Positions 6,413-13,676 of a DNA stretch of 14,801 nt are shown here, piece by piece. The notes beneath the pieces are model-generated. The model had not been told where the DNA came from and did no database searches. It was given only the letters and a program-made list of their open reading frames with translations. Source of the stretch: an uncultured Collinsella sp. (lineage in GTDB: Bacteria; Actinomycetota; Coriobacteriia; Coriobacteriales; Coriobacteriaceae); contig CATYJC010000037.1 in the NCBI GenBank assembly GCA_958407555.1, forward strand, positions 1 through 14,801. The letters run 5' to 3'. The translations under genes were made by a program, and so were the position numbers. The first letter of the stretch is position 1; each line of letters begins with the position of its first letter.

Positions 6413-7427
6413 CGGTATCTCCCTTCCAGAGGTCCCTGTAGTAGCGCCTCATGCGCCGTATCAACTTGAACGAGTCGCCCTTCTTGACGTGGGCGACCCA
6501 GCCCTCGAAGCTCGCGTCGGCGTCCTCCTTTGAGATGACGCCGCGCTTCGCGAGCCTGACGACGCCCTTGAGGTGCCGCCTCTCCTGCTTGACCTTCGCA
6601 GACAGGACGTTCATGAAGACGCGCCCGGTCGGCGACAGCTTGAAGTGGAAGCCGAGGAAATCTATGCCGCGAGATAGCGGCCTTATGTGGGTCTTCTTCC
6701 TGTTGAGAGCGAAGCCGAGCTTGGCGTACTCATCTGTCAGGACGTCGAGCGCCCGCTCAAGCTCCTCGCGGCTGTCGCTTATGAGGATGGAGTCGTCCAT
6801 GTACCTTATGTAGTGACGGACCCTGAGCCGCTCCTTGACCATGTGGTCTATCGGGCTTAGGACCGACACTCCGGCTATCTGCACGAGCTGCGAGCCGGGG
6901 TTGACCCCGACGTCGCCCGTGTACTGGTTCTCGAGAATCGAGGCCACGATGCCGACGTACCTCGCATCGAGATGTCGCTCGAACGGCGCGAGCGCCGTCG
7001 CGTGCGGCATGTTCGGGTAGTAGCCGGCCACATCGAGCGTAAGCACCCACCCGTCTTCACCGTGCTTCGCGTAGTGCTCGCGCATGAACCGCTTGAGCCT
7101 GTTCCGCGCGAAGTCCGTGCCCTTGCCGGTCTGGCACGATGCGTTGTCGTATATCCAGTCCCGGCTCATTGCCGGGTAGAGGACGAAGTCGTTGAGCGAC
7201 CTCTGGAAGACCCTGTCCCTGAACGGGATTGCGACGATGTCGCGCTGCTTGGGGTAGTAGATGGGGAAGCGCCTCACCGGGCGCTGGACGTATGTGCCGT
7301 CCGCAAGCTCGTCTGCGAGTCTCGCCACCTCGGTCGGCGCGTTGAGCACGAAGCTCGCCACGCTGCCCTTCCACATCACTCCCCTGCGGCATCGCTCCAT
7401 TGCCTCCCAGAGGCACTCGAACGACAT
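6372..7427 (-). CDS. DGR-type reverse transcriptase
   Basis: From the ATG at 7427 the protein has 351 residues, normal for DGR reverse transcriptases. It begins MSFECLWEAMERCRRG, the usual helical N-terminus. Fingers and palm motifs follow in order: RxVxRFPIYYPKQRDIVAIPFRD (about 50-71), motif A with LTLDVAGYYPN (D132), the DGR-type GxNPGSQ (174-180), the catalytic YMDD (209-212), LNRKKT (241-246) and DFLGF (256-260). It should copy the TR transcript with errors at adenines, together with Avd, to produce cDNA that replaces VR. The start at 7427 lacks a good binding site. The frame stays open upstream through TR to an ATG at 7760 that does have one (GGAG, eight bases), so a 462-residue form is possible. 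Its 3' end overlaps the 58-residue gene. Confidence 0.92.
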   Translation of the reverse strand: MSFECLWEAMERCRRGVMWKGSVASFVLNAPTEVARLADELADGTYVQRPVRRFPIYYPKQRDIVAIPFRDRVFQRSLNDFVLYPAMSRDWIYDNASCQTGKGTDFARNRLKRFMREHYAKHGEDGWVLTLDVAGYYPNMPHATALAPFERHLDARYVGIVASILENQYTGDVGVNPGSQLVQIAGVSVLSPIDHMVKERLRVRHYIRYMDDSILISDSREELERALDVLTDEYAKLGFALNRKKTHIRPLSRGIDFLGFHFKLSPTGRVFMNVLSAKVKQERRHLKGVVRLAKRGVISKEDADASFEGWVAHVKKGDSFKLIRRMRRYYRDLWKGDTDGRNQANQWRHRG

Positions 7428-7731
7428 GGGGTCGACGGCGCTTGCAGGCCCAGCACATCCATCGGAGGTGGGGCCGTCGCCGCCGCGGTGTTCGGCCCTC
7501 TCGGGCACTGGACCGGGACTCCTTGCGCCGGGGTCTGCGGCGGACGGCGCTATGCGTCGCCTCTCCATGCCGCCGTGCCCGTTGCAATCGGGGGCTGCGC
7601 GATTGCCGTTGTACGCGTTGTTGTTGTTCACGTTGCCATCGGCGTTCACGATGAACGGGTTGTACGCGTTGTCGCGGTTCGCGGACCGCATCCAGGAGTT
7701 CTGGGCAGTATCAGCCCCGGTCCAAGAATCT
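7428..7731 (-). ncRNA. DGR template RNA region (TR plus spacer)
   Basis: Between the avd stop and the likely RT start lie 304 bases. They begin with a 22-base leader, followed by the 128-bp template repeat and a 154-base spacer. In the Bordetella phage DGR the functional RNA likewise runs from the end of avd through TR and about 140 bases of downstream spacer that primes cDNA synthesis, so the layout fits well. The RNA ends are not defined by anything visible. The region also lies in an open frame contiguous with the RT. Confidence 0.7.
7582..7709 (-). repeat. DGR template repeat (TR)
   Basis: This 128-bp segment aligns without gaps to 8210-8337 in the target gene. Read on the minus strand it is rich in AAC/AAT codons, including four consecutive Asn codons at 7628-7617, the expected design for adenine mutagenesis without creating stop codons. 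By hand I count 36 adenines, 15 of which differ in VR, against one difference among the 92 other bases. The ten adenines nearest the 5' end (7669-7709) are all unchanged. Confidence 0.95.
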
Positions 7732-8142
7732 CTAATGCCCGGCACGGAAGCGTCGGGCATCTGATTCACTCCATGCGGAGGTCATCGACCTCACGGAACT
7801 CACGAGTCCGGACCAATGGTGGACCCGCCTGCCGCGGAGGTGGAACGTCTTCTTCGCGACGCCGATGAGGAAGATCAGCTCGTTGCACTTGACCTTGGCC
7901 TTGCGCTGGAGGCTCCTCCTCTCGGCGAGGTCGTCATCGTCGACGACCTTGATGTTGTTCGCGCTCCAGAGGTACTGGCCGATTGCCACGCTGGCGTCCA
8001 CGATGCGGGCCGTCAGCATGGCGAACTCGGGCTTGAAGGTCCTCTCGTTGGCCGTAATCTCGACCGTGTAGGAGCAAAGCTCATTTGCCTTCGCGAACAC
8101 TTCCATCCTGCTCTTACCGCGCCTGCTGGCGGGTACGGTCAT
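7732..8142 (-). CDS. avd: Avd-like DGR accessory protein (four-helix bundle)
   Basis: The 136-residue protein is predicted mostly helical and basic at both ends. It has the four-helix bundle look of the S23/Avd group: a first helix with MEVFAKANELCSYTVEIT, a second with FAMLTARIVDASVAIGQYLWSANNI, a third with LAERRSLQRKAKVKCNELIFLIGVAKK, and a fourth ending in HHWSGLVSSVRSMTSAWSESDARR. Avd forms a positively charged pentameric barrel that binds the RT and the template RNA and is required for mutagenic homing. A perfect AAAGGAGG lies six bases before the ATG. It sits between the target gene (57 bases upstream) and TR (22 bases downstream), the standard DGR position. The conserved C-terminal W-x-x-L-V and R-x-x-x-S-A-W pattern supports the family. 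The function is inferred from fold and context. Confidence 0.85.
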   Translation of the reverse strand: MTVPASRRGKSRMEVFAKANELCSYTVEITANERTFKPEFAMLTARIVDASVAIGQYLWSANNIKVVDDDDLAERRSLQRKAKVKCNELIFLIGVAKKTFHLRGRRVHHWSGLVSSVRSMTSAWSESDARRFRAGH

Positions 8143-8166
8143 GAATGGCCTCCTTTTGTTGTAGGG

Positions 8167-8190
8167 GCCGGGGCGAGGTGTCGCCCCGGC
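8167..8190. other. Perfect hairpin/cruciform just downstream of VR
   Basis: Positions 8167-8176 pair with 8181-8190 as a perfect 10-bp GC-rich stem around a 4-base loop (ggtg on the plus strand). It begins 19 bases after the end of VR and 9 bases after the target-gene stop. No T-run follows on the minus strand, so it does not look like an intrinsic terminator. A hairpin of about this stem length and a 4-base loop downstream of VR is a known DGR target-recognition element in the Bordetella phage system. The loop does not exactly match the GRNA loop described there. Confidence 0.8.
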
Positions 8191-8199
8191 GATTGACGA

Positions 8200-9444
8200 T
8201 TAGCAGATGACGCAAGCGGGGGCTGCGGGACCGCCGCCGTACGCGGTGTAGTTGCCCACGTAGCCATCGGCGTACACGATGAACGGGCTGAACGCGTTGT
8301 CGCGGTTCGCGGACCGCATCCAGGAGTTCTGGGCAGTCGTCTTGGCGTTGAGCGCGTACTGGATGTACGCAGGCTCCTTCTGCCACAGCGGGGCCTTGGA
8401 CGTGCCGCCGCGGGCGAGCTTCCAGTACTCCCACGGGTCGCCCTCGACGCCGTTGACGGAGGACTCGTTGCAGTTGATCCAGTGCTGCTCGAGGCTCGGC
8501 AGGAAGAACTTGTCGAAGGTCTTGGAGAGCGCCGGCGCATCCGAGGTGCCGCCATAGGTGATGTAGCTGCGGGCGGTCACGACCTCAATCTCGCCGACTG
8601 CCGCGACGAAGTCGTCGGGCAGCATCGACATGAAGCCGGCCCTGGAGTCGTACGGTCCGTAGCACACGGACGCGGACGGGATGTGGTCGTAGTCGTGCTT
8701 GGGCTTGAACCAGTTGGCGTCGTGGCTGTTGAGCCACTGACGGAGGTTCGAGTGCTCCCAGTCGCCGTTGCCGTAGGCGGCGCACTGGATGGACCAGAGG
8801 TCGCCGCTCTTGGGCTTGTCGAGCGTGCCGAGGCTCGTGCCGGCGCTGCCCTCGGCCACGGCGAGCGTCGCCCTGGGAGTGGCCGCGGAGGCGCTGTCGA
8901 ACACGTAGACCTTCCAGTCGGTCACCTTGCTGTCCCATGCGCCATAGAAGCCGAGGAGCTGGTTGCCCTTTACGAGCGGATCGGCGAGGGTGAACTGGTA
9001 GGTCTTCCCCTTGACCATCGTGCCCTGGCTGTATCCGAGCGTCACGTTGTAGATGCCGGCGGGAAGGCCGGACTCACCTGCCACGTAGAACGCCTCTCGG
9101 GCGTCGAAGCTGGTGGCGAAGGGCAGCGTGTAGTGCTGCTGTAGGAACATGCCCGGGACGATGTCGCCGACCTTGTTGCGGACGTTGGCGAAGCCCGTGA
9201 CGTCCCACGGGTCGTCGTACACGTTGGAGCCGTCGGTCAGCTTGACGACGAGCTGGTCGCCAACGGAGAAGGCCTTGTCTGCCTGACCGGACTTGGCGAT
9301 GTGCTTCACCTCGTCCCAGCTGACCTCGGTCGAGACGGCGTTGTTGCGCACCATCTGTGCGAGCAGGCCGTTCTGCACGTTGAGCGATGCGAGGATCGCG
9401 TTGCCCGTGGTGTCGAGAACGAGCCTGTTGTCTGCGTCTGCCAT
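8200..9444 (-). CDS. DGR target: phage tail tip protein with C-terminal C-type-lectin-like variable domain
   Basis: The ATG at 9444 has AAGGAGT close upstream and gives 414 residues. Longer frames upstream are Arg/Pro-rich shadow. The N-terminal part (about 1-200) is a strand-rich structural region with VGDQLVVKLTDGSNVYDDPWDV and LPAGIYNVTLGYS. From about residue 205 the protein has a DUF6273/C-type-lectin-like layout: a W-S-x-Q-C-A-x-Y-G start, SNLRQWLNS, then VVTARSYITYGGTS, and the closing SWMRSANRDNAFSPFIVYADG. Residues 370-412 are encoded by VR, and 11 codons there differ from TR at adenines (385, 386, 391, 395, 397, 399, 400, 403, 405, 410, 412). The protein should sit at the tail tip and bind the host surface. 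It ends in ACVIC. Confidence 0.9.
   Translation of the reverse strand: MADADNRLVLDTTGNAILASLNVQNGLLAQMVRNNAVSTEVSWDEVKHIAKSGQADKAFSVGDQLVVKLTDGSNVYDDPWDVTGFANVRNKVGDIVPGMFLQQHYTLPFATSFDAREAFYVAGESGLPAGIYNVTLGYSQGTMVKGKTYQFTLADPLVKGNQLLGFYGAWDSKVTDWKVYVFDSASAATPRATLAVAEGSAGTSLGTLDKPKSGDLWSIQCAAYGNGDWEHSNLRQWLNSHDANWFKPKHDYDHIPSASVCYGPYDSRAGFMSMLPDDFVAAVGEIEVVTARSYITYGGTSDAPALSKTFDKFFLPSLEQHWINCNESSVNGVEGDPWEYWKLARGGTSKAPLWQKEPAYIQYALNAKTTAQNSWMRSANRDNAFSPFIVYADGYVGNYTAYGGGPAAPACVIC
8210..8337 (-). repeat. DGR variable repeat (VR)
   Basis: This is the gapless 128-bp counterpart of TR and includes codons 370-412 of the target gene. Substitutions cluster in the 3' two thirds (8210-8291), and the first 46 bases in the coding sense are identical to TR. 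One non-adenine change (G in TR, C in VR, at 8228) turns Arg into Pro beside the invariant GCAGCCCCCG stretch. VR stops eight bases before the target-gene stop codon. Confidence 0.95.
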
Positions 9445-9448
9445 TGGA

Positions 9449-9910
9449 CTACTCCTTTGCTTTCTGACAGATAAAGCCCTCGGCATCCAGGTAGATTCCG
9501 AGGGGGAACAATGCGGCCAGCTTGGCGGCGGTTTCGTCGCACGCTTCCTTAGAGGCGTTGGCGTCCTCTGCCGCTTTGGCCGCCTTTGTGGTCGCGGCCA
9601 CAGTCGCGGCTTTTGCCTTGTTCGCGTTATCGGTCGCTGTCTTTGCATTGCCGGTCGCCTCGTCCGCGAGCTGCTTCGCCTGCTTGGCGTCGCTCGTGGC
9701 CGTCTCGCAGGCGCTCACCGCGGCGGTAGCGCTTGCGTTTGCGGCGTTCGCGCCGCTTGCAGCCGTGTTGGCTAGATCTGCGGCTTTATTCGCGGCGTCG
9801 GCGGCCTCCATCGAGATCGTCGACTCGATGCGGTAGATGGTTCCGTCGGTCGTCTTGATGCGGTCGACGTTGCCGTTCTCGTTCGTGAGGAACTGGGCCA
9901 TTTCAGCCAT
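9449..9910 (-). CDS. Alanine-rich coiled-coil phage tail protein
   Basis: The 153-residue product starts at the ATG at 9910, with GGAG nine bases upstream. Residues 1-32 look like a small strand domain (VDRIKTTDGTIYRIESTIS). About 33-130 is a long Ala-rich helix with repeating A-A-x-x-A-x-x-A units such as ANKAADLANTAA and AADAANKAADLA, which should form a trimeric coiled coil. The tail ends LFPLGIYLDAEGFICQKAKE, a short motif often seen at the end of tail-fibre or baseplate proteins of gut phages. The stop lies only four bases before the start of the DGR target protein. It may therefore form the stalk or attachment point for that tip protein. The function is inferred from composition and position. 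Confidence 0.75.
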   Translation of the reverse strand: MAEMAQFLTNENGNVDRIKTTDGTIYRIESTISMEAADAANKAADLANTAASGANAANASATAAVSACETATSDAKQAKQLADEATGNAKTATDNANKAKAATVAATTKAAKAAEDANASKEACDETAAKLAALFPLGIYLDAEGFICQKAKE

Positions 9911-9928
9911 GTCGTGCCACTCCTTTCA

Positions 9929-10201
9929 TTACCTGGCGATGACGCCGGTCACCGTGGCCAGGTGCCCGACGATGTCGACAATCACGCGGTCGCCCTTTGC
10001 CATCCCCTTGCACGAGACAGTCATCGACACGCCCGCGTGCGGGCTGTCCGAGGCCGTCTCGCCGTCGTAGCGGATTGAGCACTTCGGGTAGGCAACCGCG
10101 GTCACGGTCGCGTACCTACGGGTCACATATGGCGTCTCGGAGCTTTTGCGCAGCATTGAGGCAAGCTCGCGTGCAGCATCCTCGACGCTTCGTACAGTCA
10201 C
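9929..10201 (-). CDS. Hypothetical 90-residue phage tail protein
   Basis: It starts at a GTG at 10201 whose last two bases form part of the upstream stop (GTGA), with a near-perfect AGGAGG eight bases before it. The product has a helical start (VRSVEDAARELASMLRKS), then strands with VTRRYATVTAVAYPKCSIRYD, and ends in a compact basic region (CKGMAKGDRVIVDIVGHLATVTGVIAR) that resembles a small OB-like barrel. Proteins of this size and pattern often follow the hub gene in Gram-positive siphophages. I do not recognise a named family. The coupling to the hub gene supports a structural role. Confidence 0.7.
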   Translation of the reverse strand: MTVRSVEDAARELASMLRKSSETPYVTRRYATVTAVAYPKCSIRYDGETASDSPHAGVSMTVSCKGMAKGDRVIVDIVGHLATVTGVIAR

Positions 10202-11301
10202 CTCTCGTACCTCCTAAGCTCCACGTCCATGAGGACTCCCGGCTCGCCGGTAGGACTCATGGTCCTGATTGAGAAAAGGCCGCTGATGTCGGCGCTCGGG
10301 TACTCGATTCGCGCCGTCTCCCCGTATCGGATGGGGCACCAGACGGTCGATAGCGTGATGCGGTGGATGACGCTCTGCTCGGTGCCGAGAAGCTCCTTGG
10401 CCTTGTCATCGACGAGCTTCTGAATCTGCTCGTCTGTCGACTCATCGGGCACGTCCGAGAGCGACTCCGTGCGGCAGATGGTCCTGCCCTGGTTCAACGT
10501 TGAGAACTCGCTGTCCGGGTCGTCGTCTCGGGCGATTCCGACGAACGACTTCTCCTGGGTGGAGTAGGTGACGCGCACGACGTTCGCGACGCCGTGCGTA
10601 TCGCGCTCCTCCGTTACCTCGTTGAGGAATCGGGCGTTAGCGCCCTCGATGAACTCCCAGACCGGTGCGCTCTTGGACGGCTCGCGATACTTAGTCAGGT
10701 GGACGACGCCGTAGCCGTCGGTCCATGCGGAGCGGAACCCCGCATACTTGAGCAGGTCGTTCACGGCGTCGAGGATTGAGTCGTCACCATCGCCTCCGAC
10801 GCCGTACGTCCTCTCAGCCCCCAGCCTGTAGTCGGTCTGCTCGAAGACGCACTCGAGTCCCTGGCCGTGGATGAAGCCGGCAGCCACCTCGACGGGGTCT
10901 GCGCCGGCGGGTACGGTGACCGGCATCATGAACTGCGAATCTGCAAGCTCCTGGAGGCGGCCGTACATCTGGAGCGTTCCCCTCGACGCGCTGCCGTTCG
11001 CAGTGCGCTCGGGCGTGCTCACGATGTACGTGCCGAGCGTCGACGTCGCGGTCGAGCCGTCGTGGAACTCTGCGTCGAGATGGACGCGCAGCAGGTCGGA
11101 GCCGATGCTGAACCGGCCCGCATAATCGACCGTGCCGGACTCCTTGATGGACGTGTCGTCGTTCCATGAGAGCTGGAGCGTACGCGGCTTGATTCCGCGC
11201 AGTAGGCGCAGGTCGGCACCGGTGCTGCGCGATACGACCATGAACCTGAGCCTCGACTTGAAGCCCTTCGAGAGCCATCGCTCGGTATCAGACGTCGCCA
11301 T
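10198..11301 (-). CDS. Phage tail hub/baseplate protein (Gp37-like)
   Basis: The 367-residue protein starts at the ATG at 11301, with GGAGG nine bases upstream, and overlaps the upstream gene by 14 bases. It is strand-rich, with no signal peptide or membrane segment. The layout (an early strand domain with LRLLRGIKPRTLQLSWNDDTSI, a middle helical segment DSILDAVNDLLKYAGFRSAW, then VVHLTKYREPS and a late RYGETARIEYPSA section) resembles the siphophage hub proteins that close the tail tube, of the Gp37-like or gp44-like group. Its position, two genes after the tape measure and before the fibre genes, fits that role. The homology is a judgement from pattern, not from a database match. Confidence 0.6.
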   Translation of the reverse strand: MATSDTERWLSKGFKSRLRFMVVSRSTGADLRLLRGIKPRTLQLSWNDDTSIKESGTVDYAGRFSIGSDLLRVHLDAEFHDGSTATSTLGTYIVSTPERTANGSASRGTLQMYGRLQELADSQFMMPVTVPAGADPVEVAAGFIHGQGLECVFEQTDYRLGAERTYGVGGDGDDSILDAVNDLLKYAGFRSAWTDGYGVVHLTKYREPSKSAPVWEFIEGANARFLNEVTEERDTHGVANVVRVTYSTQEKSFVGIARDDDPDSEFSTLNQGRTICRTESLSDVPDESTDEQIQKLVDDKAKELLGTEQSVIHRITLSTVWCPIRYGETARIEYPSADISGLFSIRTMSPTGEPGVLMDVELRRYER

Positions 11302-13630
11302 TGACAGGCTCCTCCCACACCGATTCGGTCATGGAGGCGGATACGCTCCACCTCTTGAGGCCGGACGACTCGCGCTCGACCTCCATGTCGACCGCCACGG
11401 TCGCTCGGTTGCCGTCGAGGTCCCTGAACCAGCACCACGACCAGCGGCGCGACAGCTCGCGGACCGCGTTGGCCTGCGCGATGTCGTACAGCTGCCACGA
11501 CGAGGCAAGGCTCACGTCCATCTCGTCGAGGTCGTACCTCATCGGGAGTCCGCCGTTCTCGCCGTTGTCGGCGAAGTGGTACAGCTCGCGGCTGTGCTCG
11601 ACGCCGTGGGACGACGTCGGGTTGAACCCGGCACGCAGGAACGTGCCTCCGTCGCGGCCGAAGTTCATGGCCGCGAACTTGCTGCGGCAAATGGTCGGCA
11701 CGACGACTTCGGTCGAGGTGCCGGAGAACGCGTACGCGGTCACTACGTAGTAGAACTTGACGTTCAGCGGCGGAAGGCGGTCGAACGCGGCGCTACCACC
11801 CGTCAGCTTGGACGCAAGTTTCGTCATGGTGCCGTCCGGGTTGACGCGCGAGACATCGAACGAGACTGCCTCGGCGACTGCGTTCGACAGATTGATGGTC
11901 TTTCCATCGACCGTGGTCTTTCCGCTCAGCGCGGCACCGCCGTCGATGATTGACATGGGGCCGACCAGCACCGTGCCGTCGACCGTGTATTCGGTCGAGC
12001 CTTTCTCGATGAGGATGCTGCCCGCGAGTTCATCGTCGTAGGAAATGGCGATCTTAGGCGGAGCAGGCTCATACCAGTGCGTCGTGAAGCGCCTCATGGC
12101 CCTCACGGTAAGGCCGGAGCCGCCGCGGACGTCTAGCACGAGCGTGTACGACGCGTCGTTCTTGATGGTCGAGTACGCACCGACGTTCCACGATGTCGCA
12201 TCCGTAGCCGGCGTTATGGACTCGACCTCGTTGCCATCCGTGTCGAGAAGAGAGACTTTGACGTAGCTGACGCCCGTCTCGTCGGCGATGTTCCAAGAAA
12301 CGTTGATGGGAATCTCGCCGATGACGACGGAGTCGCTCGCCGGGTTCGTGAAGTAAGCCTGCGGTGCGTTCGCCACGTTGAACACGTAGTAGCGCGACCA
12401 CTCGCCCCAGCTCGGGTCTACTCCCTTGGTTCGGGCGCGGACCTTGTAACTTCCCTTGGACGATACCGCCTTCGTCACGAGTGACTGGCCGCCCGGCAGC
12501 GTCATCGACTCCGTGTTGCCGTCGGGCAGTGTGAACTCCACCTGCTGCGCGGACGGGTCGGTGCGGTCGGGATGGTTGGGGATGATGGTGAACGCCACGT
12601 TCGCGGACGTGCCGTCGAACGCGTATGCGCCGGACAGCCCGGAGATGCCGGGCGGACCGGGCGGGCAGATCGTGATGACCGCACCGCTGTACGCCCACTC
12701 GCCCTTCAGGCCGGACTGGACAGCCCTGATGCGGTAGTAGACCGTGCCGGCGGGCGGTGCCGTGTCCTCGAAGCCCCTGCCGGTCCTATTTAGTTCGACG
12801 GAGGCCCACGTCTTGCCGTCGGTCGAGATTTCCGACTCGATGGACTCGTAGTACATGGGCGAGGACGCCGCAACCATGACGACGCTGCCGGTGTCGCTCT
12901 TCGAGGTCGACAGCATGAAGGCAAGCGGCGTCGTGTAAACGACAAGCTCGGACGTTCGGTCTGATTTTCCTCCCGGACCGTACGAGCGGAGCGCGTATGC
13001 GTACTTGTGACCGGCCTCGGTGGAGTTGTCGGTCCAGTTCGTGATGTCCCAAGAGACGTCCTTGATGTTGACCCACGCTCCGTCGTCGGTTCGACGGTCG
13101 ACGTGCACGCCGGTCCACGGGTAATGCCCGTTCATGCCGGTGTAGTTGGCCTCCCACGCGATCTTCTGCGAGGAGTCGCTCACGCGCGAGACGCTGACGT
13201 TCTTCGGCTGGTGCGGCGTGTAGTACTCGATTGCCGGTACGGTCACGTTGACGCCGGCCTCAGTGCCGCCCCAGCGCCATGCGCCGTAGCCGCTTACGGT
13301 CTTGCCCCACGTCTTGTACCAGCAGTAGACGTTGTAGGCGTCGCCCTTGCGGGGGAACGGGCCGTAAGTGGCGCTGCCGTAAGCGCCGTTCGTGTGCGTG
13401 CTGAGGCACGCCCAGTCGATGTCCCCGCTCCACTGGGCGGAGACATCGCTCGTGGCGGCATGGCCGACCTGCCCCGCGATACCGTACAGACAGGCGGCGT
13501 CAAAGTACGCATTGCCATCGACGGTGATCCAGACGTTGTCGTCATCCTTCTTGGAGACGTATGCGTTGACGTATCCGCGCATACGGTAGTCCGCGTAGTT
13601 CGTGGACCAACCGGAATAGGCTTCTGCCAT
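11288..13630 (-). CDS. Large fibronectin-like phage tail protein
   Basis: This 780-residue protein begins at the ATG at 13630, with GGGAG five bases upstream. The first 130 or so residues form an aromatic-rich, strand-rich domain (YGAWRWGG and similar). A series of fibronectin type III-like units follows, each opening with proline-rich turns: about 141-230 (PKNVSVSRVSDSSQKIAW), 235-325, 335-428 and 430-520. The C-terminal 130 residues (from about CRSKFAAMNFGRDG) form another strand-rich domain with GLPMRYDLDEMDVSLASSWQ. Proteins like this form part of the tail tip or baseplate between the tape measure and the fibres, and their Ig-like units can contact host sugars. It follows the tape measure gene by 46 bases and overlaps the hub gene by 14. 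Confidence 0.72.
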   Translation of the reverse strand: MAEAYSGWSTNYADYRMRGYVNAYVSKKDDDNVWITVDGNAYFDAACLYGIAGQVGHAATSDVSAQWSGDIDWACLSTHTNGAYGSATYGPFPRKGDAYNVYCWYKTWGKTVSGYGAWRWGGTEAGVNVTVPAIEYYTPHQPKNVSVSRVSDSSQKIAWEANYTGMNGHYPWTGVHVDRRTDDGAWVNIKDVSWDITNWTDNSTEAGHKYAYALRSYGPGGKSDRTSELVVYTTPLAFMLSTSKSDTGSVVMVAASSPMYYESIESEISTDGKTWASVELNRTGRGFEDTAPPAGTVYYRIRAVQSGLKGEWAYSGAVITICPPGPPGISGLSGAYAFDGTSANVAFTIIPNHPDRTDPSAQQVEFTLPDGNTESMTLPGGQSLVTKAVSSKGSYKVRARTKGVDPSWGEWSRYYVFNVANAPQAYFTNPASDSVVIGEIPINVSWNIADETGVSYVKVSLLDTDGNEVESITPATDATSWNVGAYSTIKNDASYTLVLDVRGGSGLTVRAMRRFTTHWYEPAPPKIAISYDDELAGSILIEKGSTEYTVDGTVLVGPMSIIDGGAALSGKTTVDGKTINLSNAVAEAVSFDVSRVNPDGTMTKLASKLTGGSAAFDRLPPLNVKFYYVVTAYAFSGTSTEVVVPTICRSKFAAMNFGRDGGTFLRAGFNPTSSHGVEHSRELYHFADNGENGGLPMRYDLDEMDVSLASSWQLYDIAQANAVRELSRRWSWCWFRDLDGNRATVAVDMEVERESSGLKRWSVSASMTESVWEEPVNGDV

Positions 13631-13651
13631 GCCGACTCCCTATTTGAACAG

Positions 13652-13675
13652 GAAGGGGGCCTGATGACCCCCTTC
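13652..13675 (-). other. Hairpin between tape measure and next tail gene
   Basis: An 8-bp stem (13652-13659 with 13668-13675) and 8-base loop lie directly after the tape measure stop. No T-run follows on the minus strand, so termination is not supported. It could lower the transcription or translation of downstream genes, or stabilise a processed mRNA end. Confidence 0.45.
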
Positions 13676-13676
13676 G

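Noticed and set aside
6372..7427. Retron or group II intron reverse transcriptase
   Set aside because: There is no intron maturase domain or msr/msd-like structure, and the paired TR/VR with adenine bias fits only a DGR.
6972..7868. Long plus-strand open frame opposite RT, TR and avd (298 codons)
   Set aside because: It is antisense to three well-supported DGR parts and its product is His/Arg/Val-rich without domain features.
8167..8190. Reading the hairpin after VR as a transcription terminator
   Set aside because: No T-run follows on the coding strand, and avd, which has its own strong binding site, comes directly after. The DGR recognition role explains it better.
9445..9648. N-terminal extension of the DGR target frame
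   Set aside because: The extra 68 codons encode Arg/Pro-rich residues that overlap the coiled-coil gene in another frame, and the ATG at 9444 has a good binding site.
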